DNA from: Mesorhizobium waimense | GTDB taxonomy: Bacteria > Pseudomonadota > Alphaproteobacteria > Rhizobiales > Rhizobiaceae | Direction: 5' to 3' | Assembly: GCF_003601975.1 (NCBI RefSeq) | Contig: NZ_QZWZ01000002.1 | Span: 186,001-250,000, forward strand | DNA length: 64,000 bases | Shown: positions 1-10,479 of the stretch, piece after piece | How positions within the stretch are numbered: position 1 is the first letter of the stretch | Layout of the letters: each line of letters begins with the position of its first letter | Program-made: the position numbers and the translations under genes | Notes under the pieces: model-generated | Databases searched by the model: none | Seen by the model: only the letters and a program-made list of their open reading frames with translations | Told to the model about the DNA's origin: nothing

Positions 1-356
1 TTTCGGTCGCCGGCGAGGAGTTCGGGCTGATCATGTGCTTCTTCATCATGTCGATCTTCGCCTTCATCGTGTTGCGCGGCCTCAACACCGCGATGAAGGA
101 ACAGGACGATTTCACGCGCTATGCCGTCGGTGGGCTGGTCACGGTGTTCGGCCTGCAGTCGGTCATCAACATGTGCGTCAACCTGCAGCTGATGCCGGCC
201 AAGGGCATGACGCTGCCGTTCATCTCCTATGGCGGCTCCTCGCAGATCGCCATCGCCATCTCGATGGGCATGGTGCTGGCGCTGACGCGCAAGCGGCCGG
301 AAAAGCGCAAGCAGATGGGCTTTGCCTTCTCGCAGCGCGCCATGCCGGCGGAGTGA
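1..356 (+). CDS. ftsW: FtsW, septal peptidoglycan polymerase (3' part only)
   Basis: This is the C-terminal end of a SEDS-family glycosyltransferase; the start lies outside the window and the first complete codon begins at base 3. The visible 118 residues include two or three hydrophobic segments and the SEDS signature [16 protein letters not shown], followed by a short basic cytoplasmic tail. FtsW polymerises lipid II into septal glycan together with FtsI. The position directly before murG is the standard dcw order, which separates FtsW from the paralogue RodA. The stop codon is two bases before the preferred murG start, so the genes are probably translationally coupled. Confidence 0.93.
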   Translation, partial: SVAGEEFGLIMCFFIMSIFAFIVLRGLNTAMKEQDDFTRYAVGGLVTVFGLQSVINMCVNLQLMPAKGMTLPFISYGGSSQIAIAISMGMVLALTRKRPEKRKQMGFAFSQRAMPAE

Positions 357-357
357 G

Positions 358-1482
358 ATGTCGAGAGGTGTGATCCTTCTGGCGGCCGGCGGCACGGGCG
401 GACATCTCTTCCCGGCCGAGGCGCTGGCGCATGAGCTCAACGAGCGCGGCTGGACGGTACATCTGGCCACCGACCACCGTGTCGAGCGTTTTTCCAGCCA
501 TTTTCCAGGCGCCGTCCATCCGATCCACTCGGCGACCCTGGGATCGAAGAATCCCGTGGCGGTCATTGGCGCCTTCTGGAAGATCTGGCGTGGGGTGCGG
601 CAGGCTTCCGGCATCATCGCCAGGTTCAAGCCGGAAGCCGTCGTCGGTTTTGGCGGCTACCCGACGCTGCCGCCGCTCTATGCGGCGACCAGGCGCAAGG
701 TGCCGACGCTGATCCACGAGCAGAATGCGGTGATGGGTCGCGCCAACCGGGCGCTGGCAGCCCGTGTCGACGCCATCGCCGGCGGCTTCCTGCCGGAGGA
801 TGAAAGTGCCGCGGGTGCCAAGACGGTGACCACGGGCAACCCGGTCAGGCCGCAAGTGCTGGAGGCGGCAAAGACGCCCTATGTGGCCTCGGCTGGCGAA
901 GAACCCTTCCGGCTGCTGGTGTTCGGCGGCAGCCAGGGCGCGCAGTTCTTCTCCGACGCGGTGCCCTCGGCCATCGGACTGCTGACCGAGCCACAGCGCA
1001 AGCGGCTGGTGATAACCCAGCAGGCGCGCGCGGAGGATGTGGCGCGGGTGAAGTCGGCCTACGCCGCCCTTGGGGTCGACGCGCAGGTCTTGCCTTTCTT
1101 CACCGACATGGCGGCGCGGATGGCGGCCGCACATCTGGTGATGTCACGCTCGGGTGCCTCCACGGTCTCGGAAATCGCCGTCATCGGCAGGCCGGCGCTG
1201 CTGGTGCCCTATCCGCATGCGCTCGACCATGACCAGGCGGCCAATGCAGCGGCCCTTGCCGCGGCGGGCGGAGCCGAGGTGCATCCGCAGTCCACGCTTT
1301 CGCCGGAGCGCATCGCTGCGCTCGTTGGCGGGCTGATGGACGACCCCGACAGGCTGACGGCCATGGCCGCGGCCGCCAGATCGGCCGGAAAACCGGACGC
1401 GGCGCGGTTGCTCGCCGATCTGACAGAGGCTATTGCGTCCAGGAAAACCGTTTCGGATTTCAGGAAGGGGACGCAAGCATGA
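358..1482 (+). CDS. murG: MurG, UDP-GlcNAc:lipid I N-acetylglucosaminyltransferase
   Basis: MurG transfers GlcNAc from UDP-GlcNAc to lipid I, making lipid II at the inner face of the membrane. The 374-residue protein has the N-terminal glycine-rich loop GGTGGH at residues 11-16, a second [12 protein letters not shown] segment, and the C-terminal donor-site region with [11 protein letters not shown], all typical of GT28 enzymes. An upstream in-frame ATG at 322 would add 12 residues but would lie inside ftsW. The ATG at 358 gives the usual N-terminus and follows the ftsW stop closely. The 3' end overlaps murC by four bases (ATGA). Confidence 0.96.
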   Translation: MSRGVILLAAGGTGGHLFPAEALAHELNERGWTVHLATDHRVERFSSHFPGAVHPIHSATLGSKNPVAVIGAFWKIWRGVRQASGIIARFKPEAVVGFGGYPTLPPLYAATRRKVPTLIHEQNAVMGRANRALAARVDAIAGGFLPEDESAAGAKTVTTGNPVRPQVLEAAKTPYVASAGEEPFRLLVFGGSQGAQFFSDAVPSAIGLLTEPQRKRLVITQQARAEDVARVKSAYAALGVDAQVLPFFTDMAARMAAAHLVMSRSGASTVSEIAVIGRPALLVPYPHALDHDQAANAAALAAAGGAEVHPQSTLSPERIAALVGGLMDDPDRLTAMAAAARSAGKPDAARLLADLTEAIASRKTVSDFRKGTQA

Positions 1483-2885
1483 AGATGCCGCAGACGATCG
1501 GCCTTGTGCATTTCATCGGCATTGGCGGCATCGGCATGAGCGGCATCGCCGAGGTGCTGCACAATCTCGGCTACAGGGTCCAGGGCTCCGACCAGGCCGA
1601 AAGCGCCAATGTGCAGCGGCTGCGCGACAAGGGTATCGAGTGCTTCGTCGGCCACAGGGAAGAAAACCTCGGCGACGCCGAAGTGGTGGTCGTCTCGACC
1701 GCGATCAAGAAATCCAACCCGGAGCTGAAGGCGGCGCGGGAGAAACTGCTGCCCATCGTGCGGCGCGCCGAGATGCTGGCCGAATTGATGCGCTTTCGCC
1801 AGGCGGTGGCGATCGGCGGCACGCATGGCAAGACGACGACGACATCGATGGTGGCAACGCTGCTCGAAGCCGGCGGGCTCGACCCGACGGTCATCAATGG
1901 CGGCATCATCAACGCCTATGGCACCAACGCTCGCATGGGCGACGGCGAATGGATGGTGGTCGAGGCCGACGAGAGCGACGGCACCTTCCTGAAACTGCCG
2001 GCCGAGATCGCGGTGGTCACCAACATCGATCCCGAGCATCTCGACCACTATGGCAGTTTCGACAAGGTGCGTGAGGCATTTCGCCAGTTCGTCGAGAACG
2101 TGCCGTTTTACGGCTTCGGCGTGATGTGCACCGACCATCCGGAAGTGCAGGCGCTGGTCGGCCGCATCGAGGACCGGCGCGTCATCACCTATGGCGAGAA
2201 TGCACAGGCCGACGTGCGCTTCACCAATCATCGCATGGCCGGCGCCATTTCGGAATTCGACGTGGTGATCCGCGACCGCAAAGGCCGCGGCCAGACGACG
2301 ATATCAGGCCTGCGCCTGCCCATGCCCGGCCGCCACAATGTTTCCAACGCGACGGCGGCGATCGCGGTCGCGCATGAGCTCGGCCTGTCGGCAGAGGCGA
2401 TCAAGAAGGGCCTGTCGTCCTTCGCCGGCGTCAAACGGCGCTTCACCTACACCGGCTCGTGGAATGGTGTCGAAATCTTCGACGACTACGGCCACCACCC
2501 GGTCGAGATCACCGCGGTGCTGAAGGCGGCGCGCAGCGCCACCGCTGGCCGCGTCATCGCCATTGCGCAGCCGCATCGCTTCACCCGACTTCACGATCTG
2601 TTCAACGAGTTCTCGGTCTGCTTCAACGATGCCGATACGGTCATGGTGGCACCCGTCTATGCGGCGGGCGAGGAGCCGATTGACGGTGTGACGTCGGATG
2701 CGCTGGTGTCGCGCATCCGCGCTGGCGGCCACCGCGACGCGCGCTACATCGAAAGTCCTGCCGCGATTGCGCCTATCATCCGCGAGCTGGCCAAGCCGGG
2801 CGACTTCGTCGTCTTCCTCGGTGCCGGCAACATCACCCAATGGGCCTATGCGCTGCCCAGGGAACTCGGCGGGACGGTCTCATGA
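1479..2885 (+). CDS. murC: MurC, UDP-N-acetylmuramate--L-alanine ligase
   Basis: MurC adds L-Ala to UDP-MurNAc with ATP, the first step of the peptide stem. The 468 residues show the Mur-ligase pattern: an N-terminal UDP-binding Rossmann domain with [12 protein letters not shown] near residue 14, the ATP P-loop GGTHGKTTT at 113-121, the ADESDGTF segment of the central domain, and [10 protein letters not shown] in the C-terminal domain. The length is usual for the family. The start overlaps the murG stop (ATGA), and the stop overlaps the murB start, so this is a tightly packed operon. Confidence 0.97.
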   Translation: MKMPQTIGLVHFIGIGGIGMSGIAEVLHNLGYRVQGSDQAESANVQRLRDKGIECFVGHREENLGDAEVVVVSTAIKKSNPELKAAREKLLPIVRRAEMLAELMRFRQAVAIGGTHGKTTTTSMVATLLEAGGLDPTVINGGIINAYGTNARMGDGEWMVVEADESDGTFLKLPAEIAVVTNIDPEHLDHYGSFDKVREAFRQFVENVPFYGFGVMCTDHPEVQALVGRIEDRRVITYGENAQADVRFTNHRMAGAISEFDVVIRDRKGRGQTTISGLRLPMPGRHNVSNATAAIAVAHELGLSAEAIKKGLSSFAGVKRRFTYTGSWNGVEIFDDYGHHPVEITAVLKAARSATAGRVIAIAQPHRFTRLHDLFNEFSVCFNDADTVMVAPVYAAGEEPIDGVTSDALVSRIRAGGHRDARYIESPAAIAPIIRELAKPGDFVVFLGAGNITQWAYALPRELGGTVS

Positions 2886-3847
2886 TGCGCGGCCAGGCCC
2901 TGATCGACAAGCTTGGCGACCGGCTTGCCGGCCTGCGCGGCCGCATCACGCCCAATGCCGAGATGGACAAGATCACCTGGTTCCGCGCCGGCGGGCTTGC
3001 GGAAGCCCTGTTCCAGCCGGCCGACGAGGAGGATCTCGCCGAGTTCCTGCGGGCGGTTCCCGAAGACATTCCGCTGATGGTCGTCGGCGTCGGCTCGAAC
3101 CTCCTGGTGCGCGACGGCGGCATTCCCGGCTTCGTCATCCGTCTTTCCGCGAAAGGATTCGGCGAGGCCGAGGTCGTTGGGCCAACCACCATCAAGGCGG
3201 GTGCGGCGACGCCGGACAAGCGGGTCGCCGCCGTCGCCTATGAAGCGGGCATTGGCGGCTTTCATTTCTACCACGGCATTCCCGGCGCCATCGGCGGCGC
3301 GCTCAGGATGAACGCCGGCGCCAATGGCGTCGAGACGCGCGAGCGTGTCGTCGAGGTGAGGGCGCTCGACCGCAAGGGCAATCTTCACACGCTGAGCAAT
3401 GCCGATATGGGTTATGCCTACCGCCATTCGTCGGCGCCCTCGGGGCTGATCTTTACGTCGGCGACTTTCGAAGGAACCTTGCAGGACCAGGCGACGATCA
3501 AGGCGGCGATGGATGCCGTGCAGAACCATCGCGAGACCGTGCAGCCGATCCGCGAAAAGACCGGCGGCTCAACCTTCAAGAATCCTGAAGGCACTTCGGC
3601 CTGGAAGGAGATCGACAAGGCGGGCTGCCGCGGGCTGATGATCGGCGGCGCGCAGATGTCGCCGATGCACTGCAACTTCATGATCAACACGGGAACGGCG
3701 ACCGGCTACGACCTCGAATATCTCGGCGAGACGGTGCGGGCGCGGGTGCTTGAAAACTCGGGCATCCGGCTGCAGTGGGAAATCAAGCGCCTCGGCGATT
3801 TCCGGCCGGGCCATGCCGTCCAGGAATTCCTCGGCCAGTTACTTTAG
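2882..3847 (+). CDS. murB: MurB, UDP-N-acetylenolpyruvoylglucosamine reductase
   Basis: MurB is an FAD enzyme that reduces the enolpyruvyl ether with NADPH to form UDP-MurNAc. At 321 residues, with [12 protein letters not shown] for FAD binding, [18 protein letters not shown], and the catalytic-serine region [10 protein letters not shown], it fits the shorter type IIa-like MurB common in alphaproteobacteria. Two adjacent ATGs (2882, 2885) overlap the murC stop; either may be used. A longer in-frame start at 2840 lies within murC and is not needed. A perfect 11-bp hairpin follows the stop. Confidence 0.96.
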   Translation: MMRGQALIDKLGDRLAGLRGRITPNAEMDKITWFRAGGLAEALFQPADEEDLAEFLRAVPEDIPLMVVGVGSNLLVRDGGIPGFVIRLSAKGFGEAEVVGPTTIKAGAATPDKRVAAVAYEAGIGGFHFYHGIPGAIGGALRMNAGANGVETRERVVEVRALDRKGNLHTLSNADMGYAYRHSSAPSGLIFTSATFEGTLQDQATIKAAMDAVQNHRETVQPIREKTGGSTFKNPEGTSAWKEIDKAGCRGLMIGGAQMSPMHCNFMINTGTATGYDLEYLGETVRARVLENSGIRLQWEIKRLGDFRPGHAVQEFLGQLL

Positions 3848-3854
3848 CGTGAGC

Positions 3855-3881
3855 TGAAGTTCATGTGATGCATGAACTTCA
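3855..3881. terminator. Perfect 11-bp inverted repeat after murB
   Basis: TGAAGTTCATG at 3855-3865 and its exact complement at 3871-3881 enclose a five-base loop. It lies eight bases after the murB stop in the only long gap (300 bp) of the murG-ftsA block. The stem is AT-rich compared with the surrounding DNA and no T-run follows, so it is not a textbook intrinsic terminator. It could equally be a protein-binding palindrome. The rest of the gap up to the ddl start shows no gene; it probably holds the ddl promoter. Confidence 0.5.
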
Positions 3882-4147
3882 AGTTGCCTGAAATACCCCC
3901 GCGACCGTTGCTCCAAAGACTCACAACACAGTTTTCGCGGCCGTTTTCGCGGAAAGTGAATCTGTCGGAATCATAAGCGCTTGCCAGCGAATCAACTCTC
4001 TGATTCTCTGCCCTGAAGCGTTTCCTGATTTGAGTCGTTCGACGCGTCACCCGCGTTTTCCGTCTGGGGGGCAACCTGCCGGGAGACTCGGACTCAATGT
4101 TGCGGAAATATTGGTTGCCGACCCGCCGTGAGAGGGGATGACGGGAA

Positions 4148-5074
4148 ATGAAAAGTAAGCATGTGGCCGTCCTCCTGGGTGGATTCTCGTCGGAGCGGCC
4201 CGTGTCTCTGTCCTCGGGGAAGGCGTGTGCCGATGCGCTTGAGAAGGAAGGCTACCAGGTCACCCGCGTCGATGTTGCGCGCGATGTCGGCGCCGTCCTT
4301 GCCGAACTCAAGCCCGATGTCGTCTTCAATGCGCTGCACGGCCCTTTCGGCGAGGATGGTACCATCCAAGGCATCCTCGAATATCTGGCCATCCGCTACA
4401 CCCATTCCGGCGTGCTTGCCTCGGCGCTTGCCATGAACAAGGAACTGGCCAAGAAGGTCGCCAAGGCGGCGGGCGTTCCGGTCGCAGAATCGAAAGTGAC
4501 CAGCCGCTTCGCCATCCAGAACAAGCATCCGATGAAGCCGCCCTATGTGGTCAAGCCGGTGAATGAAGGATCGAGCTTCGGCGTCGTCATCGTGCATGAG
4601 GGGCAGTCGCATCCGCCACAGGTCATCGGCTCGTCGGAGTGGAAATACGGCGATACCGTCATGGTCGAGCGCTATGTGCATGGGCGCGAGTTGACCTGCG
4701 CGGTGATGGGCGATGTGGCGCTCGGCGTCTGCGAGATCATTCCGACCGGCCATTCCTTCTACGACTATGATTCAAAATACGTCGCGGGCGGATCAAAACA
4801 CGAAACCCCTGCTAAAATTTCACCGAATATTTACCAAAAAATACAGACACTGGCGCTCAAGGCTCACCAAGCTATCGGTTGCCGGGGCGTCTCCCGGTCG
4901 GACTTCCGTTACGACGACCGTCACTCCGAAAACGGCGAGGTTGTCTGGCTCGAGGTCAACACCCAGCCGGGCATGACGCCGACGTCTCTGGTGCCCGAAA
5001 TCGCCGCGCATGCGGGACATTCGTTCGGCGATTTGTTGAGTTGGATGGTGGAGGACGCTTCGTGTCTGCGTTGA
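4148..5074 (+). CDS. ddl: D-alanine--D-alanine ligase (Ddl)
   Basis: Ddl is an ATP-grasp enzyme that joins two D-alanines for the end of the peptidoglycan stem. The 308-residue protein has the N-terminal [14 protein letters not shown] loop, [11 protein letters not shown], the ATP-grasp strand [14 protein letters not shown], and the Mg-binding [18 protein letters not shown] near the C-terminus. A GAGAGGGG-like ribosome site lies upstream. The segment 4769-4850 is AT-rich with codons ending in A or T (about 35% GC over 4791-4850), very unlike the rest of the gene, although the protein sequence there is normal. The 3' end overlaps ftsQ by 13 bases. Confidence 0.96.
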   Translation: MKSKHVAVLLGGFSSERPVSLSSGKACADALEKEGYQVTRVDVARDVGAVLAELKPDVVFNALHGPFGEDGTIQGILEYLAIRYTHSGVLASALAMNKELAKKVAKAAGVPVAESKVTSRFAIQNKHPMKPPYVVKPVNEGSSFGVVIVHEGQSHPPQVIGSSEWKYGDTVMVERYVHGRELTCAVMGDVALGVCEIIPTGHSFYDYDSKYVAGGSKHETPAKISPNIYQKIQTLALKAHQAIGCRGVSRSDFRYDDRHSENGEVVWLEVNTQPGMTPTSLVPEIAAHAGHSFGDLLSWMVEDASCLR

Positions 5075-6003
5075 AATGGGGCCAGGGCAAGGGGACGGGC
5101 GCGGCTGGGCCGACGCTGTTCGGCGTGCCACTGTCGTTCGACCATTTCGTGCTGCCGCGGCTGCTCCGACGGCCGGTGCGCGTGCTTGCGCGCCTGGGCG
5201 AGGGTGAGTTCACCGCGCCGCCTTTCTCCGCCGCGATCCTGTCGGCCGTGCTCATCGGATCGGGCAGCGCCTATGGCGCTTATCTCGGCGGCTACACCGA
5301 CAGCATCGTCCAGGGCATCACTGCCCGCACGGGCTTTGCCGTCGACCAGATCAAGGTGGTCGGCAATCGCGAAACCTCCGAGATCGACATACTGGACCGG
5401 CTTCAGCTCGATGGCTGGACCTCGCTGATCGGCTTCGACGCCGAAGCCGCGCGCGAGCGGATCGCGACGCTGCCTTGGGTCGAGGTCGCCGCGGTGCGCA
5501 AGGTCTATCCGCATACGCTGGAAGTGCGCATCGAGGAGCGCGAGCCTTTCGCGCTCTGGCAGCAGGGCAATACGCTTTCGGTGATCGAGCGGTCCGGCGA
5601 GGTGATCGCGCCGTTCTCGGGTGGCAAGCAGGCCTTGCTGCCGCTGATCATCGGCACCGGCGCGCCGGCCAAGGCTCCGGATTTCCTAGCCAAGATCAAG
5701 AAATATCCAGAGCTGGCGGCGCGCGTCAAAGGCTATATCCGCATTGGCGAGCGGCGCTGGGACCTGAAGCTCGAGAACGGCATTACGATCAAGCTGCCGG
5801 AGGATGGCGAGGATCAGGCGATCGCCGACCTGGTCAGGATGGACCGTGACAATGGGCTTTTGACGCGCGACATCGCCGCGGTCGACATGCGTCTCTCCGA
5901 CCGCCTCGTCGTGCAACTGACGCCGGAAGCGGCGACGCAGCGCGAAGCGGCGCTGAACGAAAAGCCGCAGAAGCTGAAGCGCAAGCCGGAGACGAAGATA
6001 TGA
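5062..6003 (+). CDS. ftsQ: FtsQ, divisome bitopic membrane protein
   Basis: FtsQ links the early and late divisome through FtsB and FtsL. I chose the GTG at 5062, inside the end of ddl, because a GGAGGA ribosome site lies seven bases upstream and the product begins with a normal cytoplasmic tail. The longer frame from 4879 would run through ddl. The 313-residue protein has a cytoplasmic region of about 50 residues, one membrane segment near residues 55-75, a POTRA domain starting around [15 protein letters not shown], and a basic C-terminal tail ([10 protein letters not shown]). The stop overlaps ftsA by four bases. Confidence 0.93.
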   Translation: MSALKWGQGKGTGAAGPTLFGVPLSFDHFVLPRLLRRPVRVLARLGEGEFTAPPFSAAILSAVLIGSGSAYGAYLGGYTDSIVQGITARTGFAVDQIKVVGNRETSEIDILDRLQLDGWTSLIGFDAEAARERIATLPWVEVAAVRKVYPHTLEVRIEEREPFALWQQGNTLSVIERSGEVIAPFSGGKQALLPLIIGTGAPAKAPDFLAKIKKYPELAARVKGYIRIGERRWDLKLENGITIKLPEDGEDQAIADLVRMDRDNGLLTRDIAAVDMRLSDRLVVQLTPEAATQREAALNEKPQKLKRKPETKI

Positions 6004-7307
6004 GCTGGCTTGGCGGCAACAGTGATGCCTCCTCGCGCCGCTCCGGCACATTGACGGTGCTGGATGTCGGTTCGAGCAAGGTTTGCTGCGTGGTGGCAAA
6101 GCTGAAGCCGCGCGACGACGGCAAGCTGTTGCGGGGACGCTCGCACCGCATCCAGGTGATCGGCATCGGTCACCAGAAATCGCAAGGCGTGAAGTCGGGC
6201 GTCGTCGTCGATCTCGACCGGGCCGAGCACGCTATCCGTCTCGCCGTCGACGCCGCCGAGCGTATGGCGGGGCTGACGGTGGATTCGCTCATCGTCAACA
6301 TGACGGCCGGCCGGCTGAAGAGCGAGGCCTTCTCGGCCACCATCAACCTTGGCGGCCATCAGGCCGACGAGGCCGACATCAAGCGGGTGCTGGCCGCCGG
6401 CGCCAAGCAGGCGCTCAAGGCCGAGCGCGAGGTGATCCATTCGCTTCCCGTCGGCTTCTCGCTGGATTCCGAGCGCGGCGTGCGCGATCCGCGCGGCATG
6501 GTCGGTGAATCGCTCGGCGTCGACATGCATGTGCTGACCGGCGATGCCGCGCCGCTGCGCAATCTGGAGCTCTGCATCAACCGCTCGCATTTGTCGGTCG
6601 AGCGCATGGTGGCGACGCCCTATGCCAGCGGGCTTGCCGCCCTGGTCGACGACGAGCTCGAAATGGGCGCGGCCTGCATCGACATGGGCGGCGGAACGAC
6701 GACGATCTCGGTGTTCTCCGAAGGCAAGTTCGTCCATGGCGACGCCATCGCTATCGGTGGCAACCACGTCACGCTGGATATGGCCAAGGGCCTGTCGACC
6801 TCGCTCGACGCGGCCGAGCGGCTCAAGGTGATGCATGGCTCGGCTCTGCCCGGCAGCGCCGACGACCGCGATCTGGTTTCGATCCAGCCGATCGGCGAAG
6901 AGGGCGAGATGCCGCTGCAGGTGCCGCGCTCGATGATGACGCGCATCATCCGCGCCCGCATCGACGAAACGCTCGAACTGCTGCGCGACCGGCTGAACAA
7001 ATCCGGCTACGGCAATGCCGTCGGCAAGCGCGTCGTGCTCACCGGCGGTGCCAGCCAGCTTTCCGGCCTGCCGGAGGCGGCACGCCGCATTCTCGGGCGC
7101 AATGTGCGCATCGGTCGCCCGCTCGGCGTGGCGGGCCTGCCGGAAGCGGCCAAGGGGCCGGCATTCTCGACCCCGGTCGGGCTGCTGATCTATCCGCAGA
7201 TGGCGAGCTTCGAGAGCCATCCGGCGAAAGGAATTTCCGGTCTCAGGATGACCGGAACGGGCGGAAAACTGCATCGCATGAGTCAGTGGTTGAGAGACAG
7301 TTTCTAA
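6000..7307 (+). CDS. ftsA: FtsA, actin-like divisome anchor
   Basis: FtsA is an actin-fold ATPase that tethers FtsZ to the membrane. The 435 residues begin with the phosphate-1 loop VLDVGSSKVCCVVAKL, contain the 1C (SHS2) domain, then CIDMGGGTTTISVF and the adenosine loop VVLTGGASQLSGLPE, and end with an amphipathic helix-like GKLHRMSQWLRDSF that would be the membrane-targeting motif. The ATG overlaps the ftsQ stop (ATGA). A 67-bp gap separates it from ftsZ. Confidence 0.96.
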   Translation: MSWLGGNSDASSRRSGTLTVLDVGSSKVCCVVAKLKPRDDGKLLRGRSHRIQVIGIGHQKSQGVKSGVVVDLDRAEHAIRLAVDAAERMAGLTVDSLIVNMTAGRLKSEAFSATINLGGHQADEADIKRVLAAGAKQALKAEREVIHSLPVGFSLDSERGVRDPRGMVGESLGVDMHVLTGDAAPLRNLELCINRSHLSVERMVATPYASGLAALVDDELEMGAACIDMGGGTTTISVFSEGKFVHGDAIAIGGNHVTLDMAKGLSTSLDAAERLKVMHGSALPGSADDRDLVSIQPIGEEGEMPLQVPRSMMTRIIRARIDETLELLRDRLNKSGYGNAVGKRVVLTGGASQLSGLPEAARRILGRNVRIGRPLGVAGLPEAAKGPAFSTPVGLLIYPQMASFESHPAKGISGLRMTGTGGKLHRMSQWLRDSF

Positions 7308-7374
7308 ATTGACGGGGACAGCCCCATAGGCGGCCGCAGCGGCGAAGCGGCGGGAAAGGCAAAGGACGGAGACA

Positions 7375-9033
7375 ATGACGATCAATCTGCAAAAGCCGGA
7401 CATCACCGAGCTGAAGCCACGCATCACCGTGTTCGGTGTCGGCGGCGGCGGCGGCAATGCCGTCAACAACATGATCACCGCCGGCTTGCGCGGTGTCGAG
7501 TTCGTGGTGGCCAACACCGACGCCCAGGCATTGACGATGTCGAAGGCGGAGCGGCTGATCCAGCTCGGCGCGCATGTCACCGAGGGGCTCGGTGCCGGAT
7601 CGCAGCCGGAAGTCGGGCGCGCGGCGGCCGAGGAGTGCATCGACGAGATCATCGATCATCTCTCCAACACCCATATGTGCTTCGTCACCGCCGGCATGGG
7701 CGGCGGCACCGGCACGGGTGCTGCGCCGGTGGTTGCGCGGGCCGCGCGCGAAAAGGGCATCCTTACCGTCGGCGTCGTCACCAAGCCGTTCCATTTCGAA
7801 GGCCAGCGCCGCATGAAGACGGCCGATTTGGGTATCGAGGAACTGCAGAAATGCGTCGATACGCTGATCGTCATCCCCAACCAGAACCTGTTCCGGCTGG
7901 CCAATGACAAGACCACCTTCGCCGATGCCTTCGCCATGGCCGACCAGGTGCTCTACTCCGGCGTCGCCTGCATCACCGACCTGATGGTCAAGGAAGGCCT
8001 GATCAATCTCGACTTCGCCGACGTCCGTTCGGTAATGCGCGAGATGGGCAAGGCGATGATGGGCACCGGCGAAGCTTCGGGCGAGGGCCGTGCCATGGCC
8101 GCCGCCGAGGCGGCGATCGCCAACCCGTTGCTCGACGAGACCTCGATGAAGGGTGCCAAGGGCCTGCTGATCTCGATCACCGGCGGCCGCGACCTGACGC
8201 TGTTCGAGGTCGACGAGGCCGCGACCCGCATCCGCGAAGAGGTCGACCAGGACGCCAACATCATCCTGGGCGCCACGTTCGACGAAGAGCTCGAAGGCGT
8301 GATCCGGGTCTCGGTGGTCGCCACCGGCATCGACAAGTCGGCGGCCGAAATCGCCGCTGCTCCGATCTCGATCCGCGCCGCGCCGCAAAAGCCGGTCAGC
8401 CGCCCGGCAGTCGCGATCGCGGAAAGCCGTCCGGCACCTGTCCAGCAGGCGGCATACGAACCGCGCGCGGTGGATCCGGTGGCTGAGGCCATCCAGCTTG
8501 CCGAAGCCAATGCGGCCGCCATGGCGCGTCCGGCGCCCATGGCGCATGCGGAAGATTTCCGTCCGCAGAGCAAGATCTTCCAGGCGCCGCCTGCCCAGCC
8601 GCAGCCGGTCGTTCAGCAGCAGGTCGTGCAGCCCGCACCGCTGCGGGAAATGCCGCAGCCAGTTGCCGCCGCGCCGCAGCGCATGCCGCGCGTCGAGGAC
8701 TTTCCGCCGGTGGTGAAGGCGGAAGTGGAAGCCAAGAGCCGCCCGGTCGACCACCATGAGAACGGCGGTCCGATGGGCCTGCTCAAGCGCCTGACCAACG
8801 GGCTGACGCGTCGCGAGGAAGAGCCTGCACGGTTGCAGCCGGCGCAACCGCGCGAACCCAAACTGCGCCAGGCGGCACCGGAAGTGCGCCGTCTTGCCAG
8901 CCAGGATCCGCAGCTCTACGCGCCGCGCCGCGGGCAGCTTGACGACCAGGGCCGGCTGACGCCGCAGAGCCGGGCTGTGCAGGAAGACGACCAGCTGGAG
9001 ATTCCGGCTTTCCTGCGCCGTCAGGCCAACTGA
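7375..9033 (+). CDS. ftsZ: FtsZ, tubulin-like division GTPase
   Basis: FtsZ polymerises into the Z-ring. The core (about residues 1-330) has [12 protein letters not shown] at the start of the GTP site, the tubulin signature [10 protein letters not shown], and the T7 loop region NLDFADV. At 552 residues it is much longer than the E. coli protein. The extra length is a Pro/Ala/Gln-rich linker of about 190 residues, ending in the conserved partner-binding peptide [16 protein letters not shown] long linker is normal in alphaproteobacteria. A ribosome site (GGACGGAGAC) precedes the ATG, and a hairpin follows the stop. Confidence 0.97.
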   Translation: MTINLQKPDITELKPRITVFGVGGGGGNAVNNMITAGLRGVEFVVANTDAQALTMSKAERLIQLGAHVTEGLGAGSQPEVGRAAAEECIDEIIDHLSNTHMCFVTAGMGGGTGTGAAPVVARAAREKGILTVGVVTKPFHFEGQRRMKTADLGIEELQKCVDTLIVIPNQNLFRLANDKTTFADAFAMADQVLYSGVACITDLMVKEGLINLDFADVRSVMREMGKAMMGTGEASGEGRAMAAAEAAIANPLLDETSMKGAKGLLISITGGRDLTLFEVDEAATRIREEVDQDANIILGATFDEELEGVIRVSVVATGIDKSAAEIAAAPISIRAAPQKPVSRPAVAIAESRPAPVQQAAYEPRAVDPVAEAIQLAEANAAAMARPAPMAHAEDFRPQSKIFQAPPAQPQPVVQQQVVQPAPLREMPQPVAAAPQRMPRVEDFPPVVKAEVEAKSRPVDHHENGGPMGLLKRLTNGLTRREEEPARLQPAQPREPKLRQAAPEVRRLASQDPQLYAPRRGQLDDQGRLTPQSRAVQEDDQLEIPAFLRRQAN

Positions 9034-9057
9034 GCTGTTAACGGTCCGTAACAATTG

Positions 9058-9091
9058 TTAACAGGCAGACAAGCGATTGTTTGCCTGTTGA
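9058..9091 (+). terminator. Hairpin after ftsZ
   Basis: TTAACAGGCAGACA (9058-9071) pairs with TGTTTGCCTGTTGA (9078-9091) across a six-base loop, allowing G-U pairs. It starts 25 bases after the ftsZ stop and is the only strong stem in the ftsZ-lpxC gap. No strong T-run follows. Just upstream is a GTTAAC-rich stretch (9037-9060) with overlapping inverted repeats. The remaining gap up to lpxC (9092-9314) contains no supported gene and presumably the lpxC promoter. Confidence 0.6.
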
Positions 9092-9314
9092 CGCAAAAAG
9101 AAGTTGTAAAACAGAGTGTTACGAGAGGTGTCTCGCTCCATGTCGCGGTTACGGCAGGAAAGAAACCGTGATTTGGAGTCTCCCAGCCGGACCACTATCT
9201 TCGCCCGGATTACCTTCGGTTTGCCGGGATTCGGGGAGTTGGCCCTGCCTGCCGATCACTTCAAGAGCCGCGCGCCCTCAGGGCTGATGAAGCGGACGAT
9301 GGCAGTTTGGGCTT

Positions 9315-10262
9315 ATGGGGTTTGTCTTGCAAGACTATCAGACGACACTTAAATCGCGTGCGACGTTGACGGGTACCGGCGTTCACAGCGGCAAGCCCGT
9401 TACCGTTCATTTCCTGCCCGCGGACGCAGACACCGGTATCCTCTTCCAGCTTACGAATGGCGGCGAGAGCCGCGAGTTCCGCGCCCTTGTTTCCGAAGTC
9501 GGCGCGACCGATCTCTGCACCATGCTGGGGGATCCGGCGGGCGACCACATAGGCACCGTCGAGCATCTGATGGCCACGGTGTTCGGCCTTGGCCTCGACA
9601 ACCTCATCATCGAGATCGACGGTCCTGAAGTCCCGATCCTGGACGGCAGCGCGATTGCGTTCGTGGAGGCCTTCGACCAGGCCGGCGTCGAGACGCTGCC
9701 GGTCAAGCGCCGCTATATAAGGGTGGTCAAGCCGGTTCGCATCGAGAACGGCGCGTCCTGGGCGGAGTTTCGGCCCTATGACGGCACCCGCTTCGAGATC
9801 GAGATCGATTTCGAGAGCCCGGCGATCGGCCGCCAGCTCTTCGCATCCGACATCAATGCTGACATTTTCCGCCGCGACATCGCGCGGGCCCGCACGTTCG
9901 GTTTCATGAAGGATGTTGAGCGCCTGTGGGCGGCCGGCTACGCGCTTGGCTCGTCGCTGGAAAACTCGCTGGTGATCGGCGACGACAACCGCGTCATCAA
10001 CATGGGCGGCCTGCGTTATCCCAATGAGTTCGCGCGCCACAAGACGCTGGACGCGATGGGCGACCTGGCGCTGGCCGGCGCCCGCTTCATCGGCTGCTTC
10101 CGATCCTATCGCGGCGGTCACAGGATGAATGCGGCGGCTTTGCGGCGGCTTTTGTCCGACCGTTCGGCGTTCGAGATCGTCGAGACAACGCGCCGCGAAC
10201 GCGGCCGGAGTGCCGAGATGAGCGCCGTCAGCGCGCCCGTCTATGCGCCCTGGATGATCTGA
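9315..10262 (+). CDS. lpxC: LpxC, UDP-3-O-acyl-N-acetylglucosamine deacetylase
   Basis: LpxC is the zinc deacetylase that commits UDP-acyl-GlcNAc to lipid A synthesis. The 315-residue protein starts with the usual QTTLKSRATLTGTGVHSGKPV region, has a zinc ligand in TVEHLMATVFGLGLDN (His84), and the second zinc/catalytic set in FARHKTLDAMGDLALAG, where His and Asp are spaced as in the family. The loop ILDGSAIAFVEAFDQAG is also characteristic. Its place after ftsZ matches the dcw cluster of other proteobacteria. Confidence 0.97.
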   Translation: MGFVLQDYQTTLKSRATLTGTGVHSGKPVTVHFLPADADTGILFQLTNGGESREFRALVSEVGATDLCTMLGDPAGDHIGTVEHLMATVFGLGLDNLIIEIDGPEVPILDGSAIAFVEAFDQAGVETLPVKRRYIRVVKPVRIENGASWAEFRPYDGTRFEIEIDFESPAIGRQLFASDINADIFRRDIARARTFGFMKDVERLWAAGYALGSSLENSLVIGDDNRVINMGGLRYPNEFARHKTLDAMGDLALAGARFIGCFRSYRGGHRMNAAALRRLLSDRSAFEIVETTRRERGRSAEMSAVSAPVYAPWMI

Positions 10263-10479
10263 TTCTTAACGATTTTCTGGCTTGCTGGCGGCTGGCTTGT
10301 GTTGCATGGATGCATCACGGGTTGGTGAAATCATACGATCATGCGCCTACCGCCAAACCGCCACAAAAATGTGCGATTGGCCGGAGATAGCGTTGCCGGG
10401 CAAGGCGGTTATGGTTTATGGCTGCTGCCCCAGACCCGAAATGACGACTGAAATGACGCCGAAAGGGCGGAATCCAATC

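Noticed and set aside
5814-7652. Minus-strand open frame of 612 codons over ftsQ-ftsA-ftsZ
   Set aside because: Spans three certain genes on the other strand and has the composition of an antisense frame.
9037-9052. CtrA-like site TTAA-N7-TAAC after ftsZ
   Set aside because: Only a partial match to TTAA-N7-TTAA and located at a gene end, so I do not call it.
7243-9054. Minus-strand open frame of 603 codons over ftsZ
   Set aside because: It is a shadow of ftsZ: Arg/His/Leu-rich, no motifs, no ribosome site, and ftsZ is certain on the other strand. High GC content makes such antisense frames common here.
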